Positions 17,484-26,516 of a DNA stretch of 46,732 nt are shown here, one piece after another. The stretch lies in assembly GCA_023419175.1 (NCBI GenBank), contig JAEZYG010000045.1:1-46732 (forward strand). Direction: 5' to 3'. How positions within the stretch are numbered: the stretch's first letter is position 1; each line of letters begins with the position of its first letter. The notes beneath the pieces were generated by a model that worked only from the letters and a program-made list of their open reading frames with translations, had not been told where the DNA came from and did no database searches. The DNA is from Actinomycetes bacterium (GTDB lineage Bacteria; Actinomycetota; Actinomycetes; Propionibacteriales; Propionibacteriaceae). Position numbers and translations under genes: made by a program.

Positions 17484-18759
17484 ACCTAAAGGGCGTTCGC
17501 GCGAGTCGATCCTGACCACTGGGCTTGGTACTGTGGGCGCTCAATCCAAGCACCCTTTTTTCAAAATGCTCGCTCATCCGATGGCTGACTATTACATGGT
17601 CTGTATCGCTACTGGATGTCTGGTGGTTCTCGGAATTTTGATGGTGGCATCTGCCTCGTCCGTATGGTCATCAGCGGTGAATGGTGACTCCTATTACTAT
17701 CTGGTACGCCAGCTGATCTTCTTAGCTTTAGGTTTGCCGGCTGCATGGATTCTTTCCCGCCTCGCTCCAAAACTGATCGCCTTTCTCGGATGGGTGGGAC
17801 TGTGCGGCAGTATTCTTCTGCTCATCCTCATCTTTTCCCCTCTCGGTGTGGACAATTTCGGTAACCGGGCATGGCTGAGTCTGTCCGCTATTGGAATCGG
17901 CGTCCAGATCCAGCCTTCGGAATTCGCTAAGGTCTGTCTGATCGTCTGGTCAGCGTCGGTCTTTGCTAATAGGACACGCACGCTAGCTGAACCGCGACGG
18001 ATGCTCTTTCCCTTCCTGATCGGTTTCGGTTTGGTTGAATTGCTCGTCGTTTTAGAACACGATATGGGAACAGCCATGGTGATCGGTTTGATCATGTTGG
18101 CGATGCTGTGGCATATCGGTGCTCCGGTGCGTCTTTTGATGGTGATCTGTCTGAGCGGCCTAGCCGTGGTTGCCATCAGTATCTTCACCAGCGATCGACG
18201 AAAAGAACGTATCCTTAGCTTTTTCAATCCCGATGCTGCTTCTGGGGCATCGGATCAACCTCTCAACGCCATCTATGCTCTTGCTTCTGGCGGATGGTGG
18301 GGATTGGGTTTGGGACATTCCCGTCAAAAATGGGGAGGTCTGTATAACGGCGCCCAGACGGACTATGTTCTAGCTGTCCTCGGTGAGGAGATGGGGTTGG
18401 TGGGTACTCTCATCGTCTTGGTACTCTTTTTCTCTCTTGCCTTCGCTGGATGTCGGATCGCCTCGCGTTCAAGCGATCGTTTCTTGCGCTATGCCTCCGC
18501 TGGAATCACATCTTGGATTGTTTTGCAGGCTCTTATCAATATCTTCGTGGTGATGAGATTTCTTCCTGTCGTCGGTGTTCCTCTGCCTTTCCTTTCCCAG
18601 GGAGGTTCGGCTCTCTTGGCAAATCTTTTGGGAATCGGCGTGCTTCTAGCGGCGGCACGCAATGAACCTGATGCGCAAGACTATCTCGCTGCTGGAAAGA
18701 TGAAGGTGCGTCCTAGGATGACCACTATCGTGGACGCACCGCGACGTGAAGGAGATTGA
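17461..18759 (+). CDS. ftsW: Septal peptidoglycan glycosyltransferase FtsW
   Basis: A 432-residue SEDS-family polymerase of about ten membrane helices which, with FtsI, polymerises lipid II at the septum. Family blocks: LMVASASS, FGNRAWLSL, GVQIQPSEFAKV, LEHDMGTAM, ALASGGWWGLGLGHSRQKWGG (read in two parts), QTDYVLAVLGEEMGLVG and PLPFLSQGGSALLANLLGIG. The first ATG (17461) lies inside murD and a second at 17467 is possible; no clear ribosome binding site is visible, so translation may depend on murD read-out. Confidence 0.94.
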   Translation: MTMSHSVKPKGRSRESILTTGLGTVGAQSKHPFFKMLAHPMADYYMVCIATGCLVVLGILMVASASSVWSSAVNGDSYYYLVRQLIFLALGLPAAWILSRLAPKLIAFLGWVGLCGSILLLILIFSPLGVDNFGNRAWLSLSAIGIGVQIQPSEFAKVCLIVWSASVFANRTRTLAEPRRMLFPFLIGFGLVELLVVLEHDMGTAMVIGLIMLAMLWHIGAPVRLLMVICLSGLAVVAISIFTSDRRKERILSFFNPDAASGASDQPLNAIYALASGGWWGLGLGHSRQKWGGLYNGAQTDYVLAVLGEEMGLVGTLIVLVLFFSLAFAGCRIASRSSDRFLRYASAGITSWIVLQALINIFVVMRFLPVVGVPLPFLSQGGSALLANLLGIGVLLAAARNEPDAQDYLAAGKMKVRPRMTTIVDAPRREGD

Positions 18760-18760
18760 T

Positions 18761-19876
18761 ATGGTCAGCATCGTTCTAGCCGGTGGTGGAACTGCCGGAC
18801 ATACCTCTCCTCTCATTGCAACTGCTGAGGCTTTGATGCGTCTCCAACCTGAGGCGAGGATCACATGTATCGGCACTCATAAGGGTTTAGAAACGCATGT
18901 GATCCCCCAAGCGGGACTTGATCTTCGCCTTGTCGATCCCGTCCCCATGCCCAGACGGGTCAATCTCGATCTTTTCCGTCTCCCTCTGCGCGTCGCTACT
19001 GCCGTCTATCAAGCTCAGCAGATTCTTAAAGAGGTGAGGGCGGATATCGTCGTGGGATTTGGCGGATATGTCTCTGTCCCCGCTTATCTGGCGGCGTATC
19101 TATCGAAAATTCCAGTCATCGTCCACGAACAGAATGCTTTACCAGGTATTGCGAATAAGATGGCTGCTCGCTTCGCTCAGGTAGTGGCGACCACATTCGC
19201 CGATACAGCCTTGCCGAAGGCTCATCTCGTGGGAATGCCCTTGCGTACCTCGATTACCGATCTGGCTCATGGTGTAGACGAAGCAAAGAAGATAGCTGCC
19301 GAGAAGATCTTCGGCTTGCGCCATGATATGCCGACCTTACTCGTCAGTGGAGGTTCTCAAGGGGCTCGGTCGATCAATACCGCAATCTACGAGGCTATTC
19401 CTGCCATCTGTGCTGCCGGTATCCAGATTTTGCATGTATGGGGTTCTAAAAATTATCCCGAGACGATCAGTGAATATGTCGATGAGAATACGGGGGCGAT
19501 CTATCGTCCATGGCGTTATGTCGATCGCATGGAAGAAGCCTATGCGGTCTGTGATCTGATGGTGGCGCGGTCAGGAGCGGGAACGGTCGCTGAAACGGCG
19601 ACTATCGGTTTGCCGACCATTCTTGTCCCCCTTGCTGTCGGCAATGGAGAACAGGCGAAGAACGGGGCAGGAGCTGTGAAGGCCGGAGCGGCGGTCATGA
19701 TAGATGACGCCGATCTCAACGCTTCTAGCCTGAGCGAACATGTTTGTGCTCTCATGAAGGATCCTCAACGCTTAAAGAGCATGTCCGATGCGGGCAGGCA
19801 GCTCTTTTCGTCTGGGGCTGCTGATGAGTTAGCTGAGATCACTATGCGCTATGCGACTTTGGGGGAGAGACGATGA
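18761..19876 (+). CDS. murG: Lipid II synthase MurG
   Basis: A 371-residue GT-B glycosyltransferase on the inner face of the membrane, adding GlcNAc to lipid I. It starts MVSIVLAGGGTAGHTSPLIA, has GFGGYVSVPAYLAAYL, HEQNALPGIANKMAA, SGGSQGARSIN, and the UDP-GlcNAc site VARSGAGTVAE. The start at 18761 is preferred to 18746 because a GAAGGAG ribosome binding site lies six bases before it and the family begins close to the glycine-rich loop. The end overlaps murC (ATGA). Confidence 0.96.
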   Translation: MVSIVLAGGGTAGHTSPLIATAEALMRLQPEARITCIGTHKGLETHVIPQAGLDLRLVDPVPMPRRVNLDLFRLPLRVATAVYQAQQILKEVRADIVVGFGGYVSVPAYLAAYLSKIPVIVHEQNALPGIANKMAARFAQVVATTFADTALPKAHLVGMPLRTSITDLAHGVDEAKKIAAEKIFGLRHDMPTLLVSGGSQGARSINTAIYEAIPAICAAGIQILHVWGSKNYPETISEYVDENTGAIYRPWRYVDRMEEAYAVCDLMVARSGAGTVAETATIGLPTILVPLAVGNGEQAKNGAGAVKAGAAVMIDDADLNASSLSEHVCALMKDPQRLKSMSDAGRQLFSSGAADELAEITMRYATLGERR

Positions 19877-21309
19877 CGTTACGCGAGCCGGTAGATATTC
19901 CCTCCCGCGATCAGATGGGACATCTTCACTTCATCGCAATCGGCGGAGCGGGTATGAGTGGAATAGCCTCTTTCTACCATCAAATCGGTATGAAAGTCAG
20001 TGGATGTGATCGCAGTGACAGTGAGGTGACCGCTCGTCTTGTCGATAGCGGGATTCCAGTACAGATAGGTCATGATCCTTCCCATCTGGACGGGGTGGAT
20101 ACGGTGGTGATTTCCACCGCTATACGTGCAGATAACAGTGAATTATGTGAGGCGAAGAGGCGACATATTCCGATCCTGCACCGCAGCGTAGCGTTGGCGG
20201 CTTTGATGGATTCAAGAACTGTAGCGATAGCAGGATCTCACGGAAAGACCACAACCAGCGCGATGACGGTTGCGGCTTTGAGGGCGGGTTCACTCGATCC
20301 GTCCTATGTGATCGGAGCTCCTCTTGCCGATTCTAAGGAGAGCTCGGCATGTGCCTCACGCGATTTATTCGTGATTGAAGCCGATGAATCGGACGGTTCC
20401 TTCCTGCAATATCCCGCTCAGATTGCTGTGGTGACCAGCGTTGAGGCTGACCATTTGGACAATTGGGAGAGTGCCGAGAACTATATGCAAGGTTTCGTGC
20501 GTTTCGCCACAGCAGATCCCATCGAGACTGTCGTGGTCAATATCGATCATGCTGGCGGACGTCAACTTGCCGAACGAATTGCATCGAGCAATAAGAGCGT
20601 TATCACATATGGGCAATCCCACGATGCTGCGTGGAGGATTGAAGATATCGTCTCTCAGCGGACAAGCTCAACGGCCTATCTGGTCTGTCCAGAGGGACGT
20701 TATGAGATGACCATTCCGATGCCAGGTCGTTATAACGTGGCGAATGCTGTGGCGGCAGCTATTGTAGCTCGGCTCAACCAGGTTGAATGGGAGGATCTTT
20801 TGGAAGGTCTCGCCTCATTCAAAGGAACGTCGAGGCGTTTTCAAAAGATCGACGAGATCACCTGTGACGGTTGGGAGGAATCAATCGCAATTTTTGACGA
20901 CTATGCTCACCATCCCACCGAGATCTCTGCCGCTTTGGAAGCGGCTCGCCCCATCGCGAATGGGGGAAAGCTGATCGCCTGTTTCCAACCTCATCTTTTC
21001 ACGCGTACACGGGATTTTGCTGAAGATTTCGGGAAGGCGTTGACGGCAGCCGATCAGATCGTCATCACCGATATCTATCCGGCACGAGAGGATCCCATTG
21101 AGGGCGTAACCTCCCATCTAGTCGTTCAAGCTGCACGTCGATATGTCGATGATAAGAAGGTGATCTACTGTCCTAAAGCCGATATGGCACAGACTGTTGC
21201 CGCGTTAGCTCGTCCAGGTGATTGCGTCATGATCTTAGGGGCGGGGGATATCACCTACGAGGCGGATAAAGTGGCAAAGGCGATCAGAAAGGTGTGCTGT
21301 GAGCGCTGA
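19873..21309 (+). CDS. murC: UDP-MurNAc:L-alanine ligase MurC
   Basis: A 478-residue Mur ligase that adds the first stem residue, L-alanine, to UDP-MurNAc. Motifs: HFIAIGGAGMSGIA near the N-terminus, IAGSHGKTTTSAM, VIEADESDGSFLQY, GRYNVANAVAAA, IFDDYAHHPTEI and FQPHLFTRTRDF. Placed after murG and before ftsQ; no ddl gene follows, as is common in actinobacteria. Eleven bases at its end overlap the ftsQ GTG start. Confidence 0.97.
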   Translation: MTLREPVDIPSRDQMGHLHFIAIGGAGMSGIASFYHQIGMKVSGCDRSDSEVTARLVDSGIPVQIGHDPSHLDGVDTVVISTAIRADNSELCEAKRRHIPILHRSVALAALMDSRTVAIAGSHGKTTTSAMTVAALRAGSLDPSYVIGAPLADSKESSACASRDLFVIEADESDGSFLQYPAQIAVVTSVEADHLDNWESAENYMQGFVRFATADPIETVVVNIDHAGGRQLAERIASSNKSVITYGQSHDAAWRIEDIVSQRTSSTAYLVCPEGRYEMTIPMPGRYNVANAVAAAIVARLNQVEWEDLLEGLASFKGTSRRFQKIDEITCDGWEESIAIFDDYAHHPTEISAALEAARPIANGGKLIACFQPHLFTRTRDFAEDFGKALTAADQIVITDIYPAREDPIEGVTSHLVVQAARRYVDDKKVIYCPKADMAQTVAALARPGDCVMILGAGDITYEADKVAKAIRKVCCER

Positions 21310-22003
21310 TATGTCCAAGCGCTTCAACATGCGCAGAAAAGTCGCGCGCAGGCTGTATTGGCGCCGTCTTGTGGTCGTTATCGCTCTGCTTTTTGCCCTG
21401 GCGGCGGTGGTGTGGGCAGTTTTTTTCTCCTCGCTTCTCGATGCGCGAGATGTGGAGGTAGAAGGCAACCATCTTCTCGATAGCCAAACGGTAATCGATC
21501 AGGCACAGATTCCTATCGGTATGCCGATGGCGCGTATCGATTTCAATCCGATGACCCAACGTCTGCTCGCTCTGCCAGAAGTCGAGCAGGTATCGATCCG
21601 TCGCATATGGCCTCACCGTGTCCGTATCGATATCACCGAGCGGACAATGGTCTATCAACGTTTCTTCGAAGGGGGATATCAGTGGGTCGATGCCCACGGT
21701 AAAGTCTTTTTGACAAGGCAAGAGGCTGTAGAGGGTATCCAAGCTCAGGTCGCCAATGACGACTCCCTTCTGGCAGCGGTATCGACTGTCGTCCTCTCGA
21801 TTCCAGAGCAGATCCGCGATCAGGTGGAATCGATCGAAGCGAAAGGGGAAGATCACATCATCGTCCACTGTCAATCCGATCGCAAGGTCAACTGGGGGAG
21901 TGCGGACTATTCCGAGCAGAAAGGGCAATTATTGGAGGTGATGCTGTCTATGGACGGATCATCAATCGATATTTCGGTTCCTTCCCATCCAGCGATTTCC
22001 TAG
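21299..22003 (+). CDS. ftsQ: Cell division protein FtsQ
   Basis: A 234-residue bitopic protein: basic cytoplasmic N-terminus, one membrane segment (about residues 26-46), a POTRA domain beginning at ARDVEVEGNHLLDSQTV and then the FtsQ beta domain. It links the FtsLB pair and FtsWI to the ring. The GTG start at 21299 has AAAGG six bases upstream; an ATG at 21311 is a weaker choice. It ends at TAG just after VPSHPAIS, which fits the normal family length, so TAG is used here as a real stop. Confidence 0.9.
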   Translation: MSADMSKRFNMRRKVARRLYWRRLVVVIALLFALAAVVWAVFFSSLLDARDVEVEGNHLLDSQTVIDQAQIPIGMPMARIDFNPMTQRLLALPEVEQVSIRRIWPHRVRIDITERTMVYQRFFEGGYQWVDAHGKVFLTRQEAVEGIQAQVANDDSLLAAVSTVVLSIPEQIRDQVESIEAKGEDHIIVHCQSDRKVNWGSADYSEQKGQLLEVMLSMDGSSIDISVPSHPAIS

Positions 22004-22060
22004 ACGGGTCTTTCAACTCTCAACTATTACTTGAGATTCGCTGGAAAGTTGGGAGGAATT

Positions 22061-22090
22061 TTGGCGAAGTTTACGCCTATCTCTTAGCCT
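22061..22090 (+). promoter_or_regulatory. Candidate ftsZ promoter
   Basis: In the 161 to 173 base gap before ftsZ, TTGGCG (22061) and TAGCCT (22085-22090) are separated by 18 bases. This is a fair match for a housekeeping promoter and would give ftsZ its own message, as is usual. A second weaker pair (TTGAGA at 22031, AGGAAT at 22054) also exists. Confidence 0.4.
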
Positions 22091-22176
22091 AAACGTGCGT
22101 CGCTGATCGCGATAGAGCATCATCTATGCGCACAATAGGTCAGCACATTGAGAGCTTTTAAGGAATGGGGCAGACG

Positions 22177-23352
22177 GTGGGTACTGCATCGCAGAACTAT
22201 CTGGCAGTCATCAAAGTCGTCGGCGTCGGTGGCGGCGGTGTCAATGCGGTCAATCGCATGATTGAGCTGGGATTGAAAGGCGTGGAATTCATCGCCATCA
22301 ATACCGATGCTCAGGCATTGCTGATGAGTGACGCAGATGTCAAGCTCGATATCGGCCGTGAGCTGACTCGCGGTCTAGGGGCTGGTGCCAATCCTTCTAT
22401 TGGACGCCAGGCAGCTGAGGATCACTCTGAGGAGATCGAAGAGGTTCTCAAAGGAGCCGACATGGTTTTCGTCACCGCCGGTGAGGGCGGTGGCACCGGG
22501 ACAGGTGGCGCTCCAGTAGTCGCTAAGATCGCCCGCTCCCTTGGGGCTTTAACGATCGGTGTGGTTACCCGTCCATTCAGCTTTGAAGGGCGCAAACGTG
22601 CCCGTCAGGCAGATTCTGGTATCGATGAGCTGTCCAAGGAAGTCGATACCATCATCGTCATCCCCAACGATAAATTGCTTGAGATGAGTGATCATACGAT
22701 CTCGATTCTAGAAGCCTTCCGTTCTGCAGATCAGATCCTCATGCAAGGTGTATCGGGTATCACCGATCTGATTACAACCCCAGGTATGGTCAATCTCGAC
22801 TTCGCTGATGTGAAGTCGGTCATGAGTGATGCTGGGACGGCAATCATGGGTATCGGTTCGTCTCGAGGAGACGGACGAGCCCTGCAGGCTGCTCAACAGG
22901 CTATTTCCAGCCCCTTGCTGGAGACCTCAATCGATGGAGCGCGAGGTGTGCTCCTCTCCATCGCTGGAGGTTCCGATCTGGGTCTCTTCGAGACCAGTGA
23001 GGCGGCTCAGCTGATCGAAGATGCTGCCCATGAGGATGCTGACATCATCTGGGGTACGGTCATCGATGACGCTTTGGGTGATGAGGTCAGGGTGACAGTC
23101 ATTGCGGCCGGATTCGATAATCCAGCTCCGCCACAGCGAGCTGAGGTTGAACAGGTTGAGCGCAAATCTCGTCCGGTGGTGACTTCACGTCCTGTCGTGA
23201 ATACATCTGGAGAAAAGTCGCTTGACGACTCATCGGAATCCAAAGGCGCGGATAATCTCACCACGATCGTGCGTCCCTCTCCTGTATCGGATGAGAGAGT
23301 TCCAAGTGACGATGAAAAAGATGAGTTGGAATTGCCAGATTTCCTCAACTGA
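22177..23352 (+). CDS. ftsZ: Cell division GTPase FtsZ
   Basis: The tubulin-like GTPase that forms the division ring. Motifs: VVGVGGGGVNAVNRM, NTDAQAL, the tubulin signature GGGTGTGGAP, TRPFSFEG, NPDKLL-type NDKLLEM, and the T7 loop NLDFADVKSVM. The C-terminal tail ends ELPDFLN, the peptide that binds SepF. I choose GTG at 22177 because it gives a five-residue lead before QNYLAVIKV, close to the family, with AAGGA twelve bases upstream; ATG at 22165 (four residues longer) directly abuts that AAGGA and is the alternative. About 391 residues. Confidence 0.95.
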   Translation: MGTASQNYLAVIKVVGVGGGGVNAVNRMIELGLKGVEFIAINTDAQALLMSDADVKLDIGRELTRGLGAGANPSIGRQAAEDHSEEIEEVLKGADMVFVTAGEGGGTGTGGAPVVAKIARSLGALTIGVVTRPFSFEGRKRARQADSGIDELSKEVDTIIVIPNDKLLEMSDHTISILEAFRSADQILMQGVSGITDLITTPGMVNLDFADVKSVMSDAGTAIMGIGSSRGDGRALQAAQQAISSPLLETSIDGARGVLLSIAGGSDLGLFETSEAAQLIEDAAHEDADIIWGTVIDDALGDEVRVTVIAAGFDNPAPPQRAEVEQVERKSRPVVTSRPVVNTSGEKSLDDSSESKGADNLTTIVRPSPVSDERVPSDDEKDELELPDFLN

Positions 23353-23357
23353 ATTCG

Positions 23358-23376
23358 TGCCCGCCATTGGCGGGCA
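23358..23376 (+). terminator. Hairpin after ftsZ
   Basis: A perfect eight-base GC-rich inverted repeat with a three-base loop starts six bases after the ftsZ stop. It lacks a T tract, so it may slow transcription or protect the 3' end rather than terminate fully. Confidence 0.5.
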
Positions 23377-23395
23377 TGGCGCTCTATGGGCACTA

Positions 23396-23427
23396 TTGGT
23401 ATCCATATAAGAAATTACCTATATAAT
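23396..23427 (+). promoter_or_regulatory. Candidate sepF promoter
   Basis: A consensus -10 box TATAAT lies at 23422-23427. The best -35 candidate, TTGGTA at 23396-23401, is 20 bases upstream, longer than ideal. A start near 23434 would give a leader of about 80 bases before sepF. Confidence 0.5.
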
Positions 23428-23514
23428 CTATCCGTTGCGGCTTGTCGTACTTCAGAGGCGACGGTTAGCCATTAGGCTGGGCTGCACGATCCACCGCACG
23501 ATGGAGGGGTATAG

Positions 23515-23979
23515 ATGGCGGGAGCACTTCACAAGGTCGCCGCGTTTTTAGGACTCGTCAGCGACGAGGAGAGCGATATCTATGGCGACGATGTGGAACA
23601 GTTCAGTGAACCGATCTACCGTTCTGATCGCTATGAGGATTCGGTGGCTATCTCGAATCGTTCTGATCAGACAGGACGCGCGAAACTGCCGGTAGCTGCC
23701 GATCTTTCCCGCATCATCACCGTCCATCCACGCAATTACAATGAAGCGCGCATGATCGGTGAGCATTTCCGCGACAATGTTCCTGTCATCATGGATCTGT
23801 CCGATATGGACGATGCGGATGCGAAGCGTTTGGTTGATTTCTCCGCTGGATTGATCTTCGGGCTACGAGGAACGATTGAACGTGTAACGAGTCGAGTCTT
23901 CTTGCTCTCTCCCAATAACGTCAATGTGACAGCCGAAGATAAAGAACGCATCAAGGGCGGTTTCTACAATCAAAGCTAG
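23515..23979 (+). CDS. sepF: Cell division protein SepF
   Basis: A 154-residue protein with the amphipathic membrane-binding N-terminus MAGALHKVAAFLGL, an acidic linker and the SepF core (ITVHPRNYNEARMIGEHFR, VIMDLSDMDDADAKRLVDF, GTIERVTSRVFLLSP). In actinobacteria, which lack FtsA and ZipA, SepF anchors FtsZ to the membrane. The frame ends FYNQS then TAG, the usual family ending. GGAGGGG lies just upstream of the ATG. Unusually, the pgeF and yggS genes that normally sit between ftsZ and sepF are missing. Confidence 0.95.
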   Translation: MAGALHKVAAFLGLVSDEESDIYGDDVEQFSEPIYRSDRYEDSVAISNRSDQTGRAKLPVAADLSRIITVHPRNYNEARMIGEHFRDNVPVIMDLSDMDDADAKRLVDFSAGLIFGLRGTIERVTSRVFLLSPNNVNVTAEDKERIKGGFYNQS

Positions 23980-23986
23980 GTAAACG

Positions 23987-24280
23987 ATGTATATGACGAA
24001 TCTCGCCTGGCTGCTCTTTTTGGCATGTCAGCTCTATATCTGGGTGCTTATCGCACGCATGATTATCAGTTGGATTCCCCTGATCGTTCCCCATTGGCGT
24101 CCAGGGCGTCTAGTCGCTTCGGTCTTTGAGATCATCTATACCTTGACCGATCCCCCTATCAATTTTTTGAGACGTTTCATACCGCCTCTCAACTTAGGAG
24201 GCGTAAGTCTCGACCTCGCCTTTATGGCAGTTTTTGTTCTCATTTACATGATTCAAAGGATTATTGTTGCTTTCATGTAA
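23987..24280 (+). CDS. YggT family membrane protein
   Basis: A 97-residue protein with two membrane segments (about residues 8-28 and 73-93) and the family motif LTDPPINFLRRFIPP. It follows sepF by seven bases, the standard place in Gram-positive bacteria. Function is not established; YggT proteins have been linked to osmotic tolerance and, by position, to division. Confidence 0.85.
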   Translation: MYMTNLAWLLFLACQLYIWVLIARMIISWIPLIVPHWRPGRLVASVFEIIYTLTDPPINFLRRFIPPLNLGGVSLDLAFMAVFVLIYMIQRIIVAFM

Positions 24281-24364
24281 ATTATTTTATATCTGTGCGT
24301 TAGTGTGGTATCTGCCGTACTGACACGGTTGCACGTATTGAGCTGCTGATCTGGAGTGAAGATT

Positions 24365-25465
24365 ATGACTCTGTCTCTTGACGAAGTCCGCAATATTCGT
24401 TTCCCGATGGTACGTAAGCCAAATGAAGATGGCTACCGCGCCAGTTCGGTCGACAATTTTATGGACAAGCTGGAAATCAGCTATGCCCAGCTTGTAGAGG
24501 AGATCGACACCCTCAGAGCTGCTAAGGAAGCGTCGGTGTCGGCTCAGGGCAACGCTGCTGAGCTTGAATCTGTTAAATCGGATCTGGAAAGAACGCGGGC
24601 TGAGCTCGATCAGCTTCGTTCCCAGAATGCTGCTGAACAGAGCGGTAGCCAGCACCTTCGCGATGAAAATGAGCGTTTGAATGGTGAGGTTTCCGCCTTG
24701 CGCTCTCAACTGGACGAGTTGCGTGCGAGTTCCGATACCTCTGCCACTGCCCATCAGCAGTTGCGCAATGATAATGAGCAGCTTCTCCAGCAGGTGGAGC
24801 AACTTCGTGAAGCTTTGGCTCAAGCTGAGCAGCGTGCCGTCCAAGCTGAGAGTGTTGCTGCCAATGCTCGCCACTATCCGACTGCTGCCGAGACCACTCA
24901 GACGATGGGGGTTATCACCGATGATGGCGTACAGCATCTGACGGTTACCACAAGCTCCGAGGCGTCGTCGGCTGTCGTCCGTCTTGTCGAATTGGCTACT
25001 CAGCAAGCCGAAACGCTCTTGGCGGATGCAAAGAGTGAAGCTCAGCGCCATCTTGACCAGACCAATGCTGAGGCAGCTCGTCTGGCTCAAGAAGCTCAGG
25101 ATCGTGCCGATCAGCTCGATTCTGAATCCCGTCAAAATGCTGAGCGTATCCTCTCGGATGCCCGTACACGTGCCGATCGTCTCGATTCTGAGATCCGGGA
25201 TCGTCGCGCCGAATTGTTCACCTCCTTGGAAAACGATCGCGACCTGTTGCTCGATCGCGTCAATCAATTGCGCGAATATGAGGAGAATTACCGTCGCACC
25301 TTCACCGGCTTCCTGCAGACTCAGATCGAGCATCTGAACTCGGCGGATGTCACTCCAGGAGCAAAGCCCAATAGCGATGCGATGTATGGGCTTGGGCAAA
25401 CCGAGGTTTCGACTCCGCGTCTGGACGCTTTGATGAACGAGGCGAAAGAGCAATTCAATAACTGA
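24365..25465 (+). CDS. divIVA: DivIVA / Wag31 polar growth protein
   Basis: A 366-residue coiled-coil protein. The N-terminal lipid-binding domain reads MTLSLDEVRNIRFPMVRKP and GYRASSVDNFMDKLE. Two long coiled coils rich in Glu, Gln and Ala follow, the second with repeated RADQLDSES / RADRLDSEI units near residues 255-285. It marks poles and recruits the cell wall machinery. The start at 24365 has GGAG eight bases upstream; an upstream in-frame GTG at 24356 is rejected. Longer than the usual 250-300 residues because of an extended coil. A clear terminator follows. Confidence 0.93.
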   Translation: MTLSLDEVRNIRFPMVRKPNEDGYRASSVDNFMDKLEISYAQLVEEIDTLRAAKEASVSAQGNAAELESVKSDLERTRAELDQLRSQNAAEQSGSQHLRDENERLNGEVSALRSQLDELRASSDTSATAHQQLRNDNEQLLQQVEQLREALAQAEQRAVQAESVAANARHYPTAAETTQTMGVITDDGVQHLTVTTSSEASSAVVRLVELATQQAETLLADAKSEAQRHLDQTNAEAARLAQEAQDRADQLDSESRQNAERILSDARTRADRLDSEIRDRRAELFTSLENDRDLLLDRVNQLREYEENYRRTFTGFLQTQIEHLNSADVTPGAKPNSDAMYGLGQTEVSTPRLDALMNEAKEQFNN

Positions 25466-25479
25466 CGCCACGCTGATAG

Positions 25480-25518
25480 CGCCCCTGGCTTTGCTTACAA
25501 GCCGGGGGCGTCTATTAT
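25480..25518 (+). terminator. Rho-independent terminator of divIVA
   Basis: A 12-pair stem (25480-25491 with 25499-25510, one G-T wobble) and seven-base loop are followed by a T-rich stretch. It closes the ftsZ-divIVA block. Confidence 0.85.
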
Positions 25519-25569
25519 CTGCCCCGAGGAAAAGACATCGTTTACAAACGATTGCTAAAGGAGTCGTGG

Positions 25570-25995
25570 ATGCCGACGAATAAGACGCCAGATGAAGCCC
25601 AGATCGCTTTGCCTGTCGCCGAGGGAGAAGATCCCTGGACCCAAGATGAGATCGCAGAGATTCGTGAAGAGCTTGAAGCCGAGCGCGAGCGTCTGCGCGC
25701 TGTCGTTAACCAGACTCAAGCCGAGCTGGATGAGTTCATGCGCGAAGGAAATTCGACCACTGGACGAGATCCGGCGGACGTGGGTTCTTCCAATTTCGAA
25801 CGCGATCAAGAGATCTCCCTTCACCAAAATCAGCTGGAAATGCTTGACCAGACCGAGCAGGCTTTACGTTTGCTCGATGAGGGAAGCTATGGATTGTGTG
25901 AGTCATGTGGACGTCCCATCGGCAAATTGCGTTTGGCGGCTTTCCCGCGCGCCACGATGTGTGTATCGTGCAAACAGCGTCAAGAGCGCCGATGA
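25570..25995 (+). CDS. TraR/DksA family zinc-finger protein
   Basis: A 141-residue protein: acidic N-terminus, coiled-coil region and a C-terminal four-cysteine zinc finger (CESCGRPIG then CVSCK). DksA-like proteins bind the RNA polymerase secondary channel; the role of this actinobacterial form, which always travels with lspA, is unproven. The start at 25570 has AAAGGAG six bases upstream, better than the open TTG at 25552. The TGA overlaps the lspA ATG. Confidence 0.88.
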   Translation: MPTNKTPDEAQIALPVAEGEDPWTQDEIAEIREELEAERERLRAVVNQTQAELDEFMREGNSTTGRDPADVGSSNFERDQEISLHQNQLEMLDQTEQALRLLDEGSYGLCESCGRPIGKLRLAAFPRATMCVSCKQRQERR

Positions 25996-26516
25996 GCTGT
26001 GAACCTTCCCTGCGTTCCAAACGGATGGTGATGGCGGCAATCATCGTCTGCGGTTATCTTCTCGACCAGCTGACCAAATATTGGGCAGTCGAGACCTTGG
26101 AAAACCGCCCCCCTTATTGGTTGATCGATCATCTGCTCAGTTTCCAGCTCTTCTATAATCCAGGAGCTGCCTTTTCCATGGGGACGCAGTTCACCTTCTT
26201 TCTCGCTCTCTTGTCCGCTGCAGTGCTTATAGGGCTATTGGGATATGGAGTTTGGAAGGTGAGAGATTGGCTATCGTCAATCGCCATCGCGCTACTGACC
26301 TTTGGCGTGGCGGGTAATCTCACCGATCGCCTGTTGCGTCCCCCCGGCTTTCTGCAAGGATATGTTGTCGATTTCATCTCTTTGAGAGGTTTCGCCGTAT
26401 TCAATGTCGCCGATATCGGAATCACCTGCGCTGCGATCCTTTTAGTGATCTGGACATTTCGACGTGAGCGATATGATCGTGCTGAAAAATCCATCTCCTC
26501 CCGGGAGAATCGATGA
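25992..26516 (+). CDS. lspA: Lipoprotein signal peptidase
   Basis: A 174-residue membrane aspartic protease with four helices that removes the signal peptide from prolipoproteins. The catalytic aspartates sit in GNLTDRL and FNVADIG, and the family block NPGAAFSMG is present. The start at 25992 overlaps the stop of the zinc-finger gene (ATGA); the longer open frame from 25905 is a shadow. Overlaps rluD by four bases. Confidence 0.95.
   Translation: MSCEPSLRSKRMVMAAIIVCGYLLDQLTKYWAVETLENRPPYWLIDHLLSFQLFYNPGAAFSMGTQFTFFLALLSAAVLIGLLGYGVWKVRDWLSSIAIALLTFGVAGNLTDRLLRPPGFLQGYVVDFISLRGFAVFNVADIGITCAAILLVIWTFRRERYDRAEKSISSRENR

Noticed and set aside
24287..25471. A 394-codon open frame antisense to divIVA
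   Set aside because: It lies wholly opposite a clear DivIVA gene, mirrors its repetitive Gln/Glu/Ala codons, and shows no recognisable domain or ribosome binding site.
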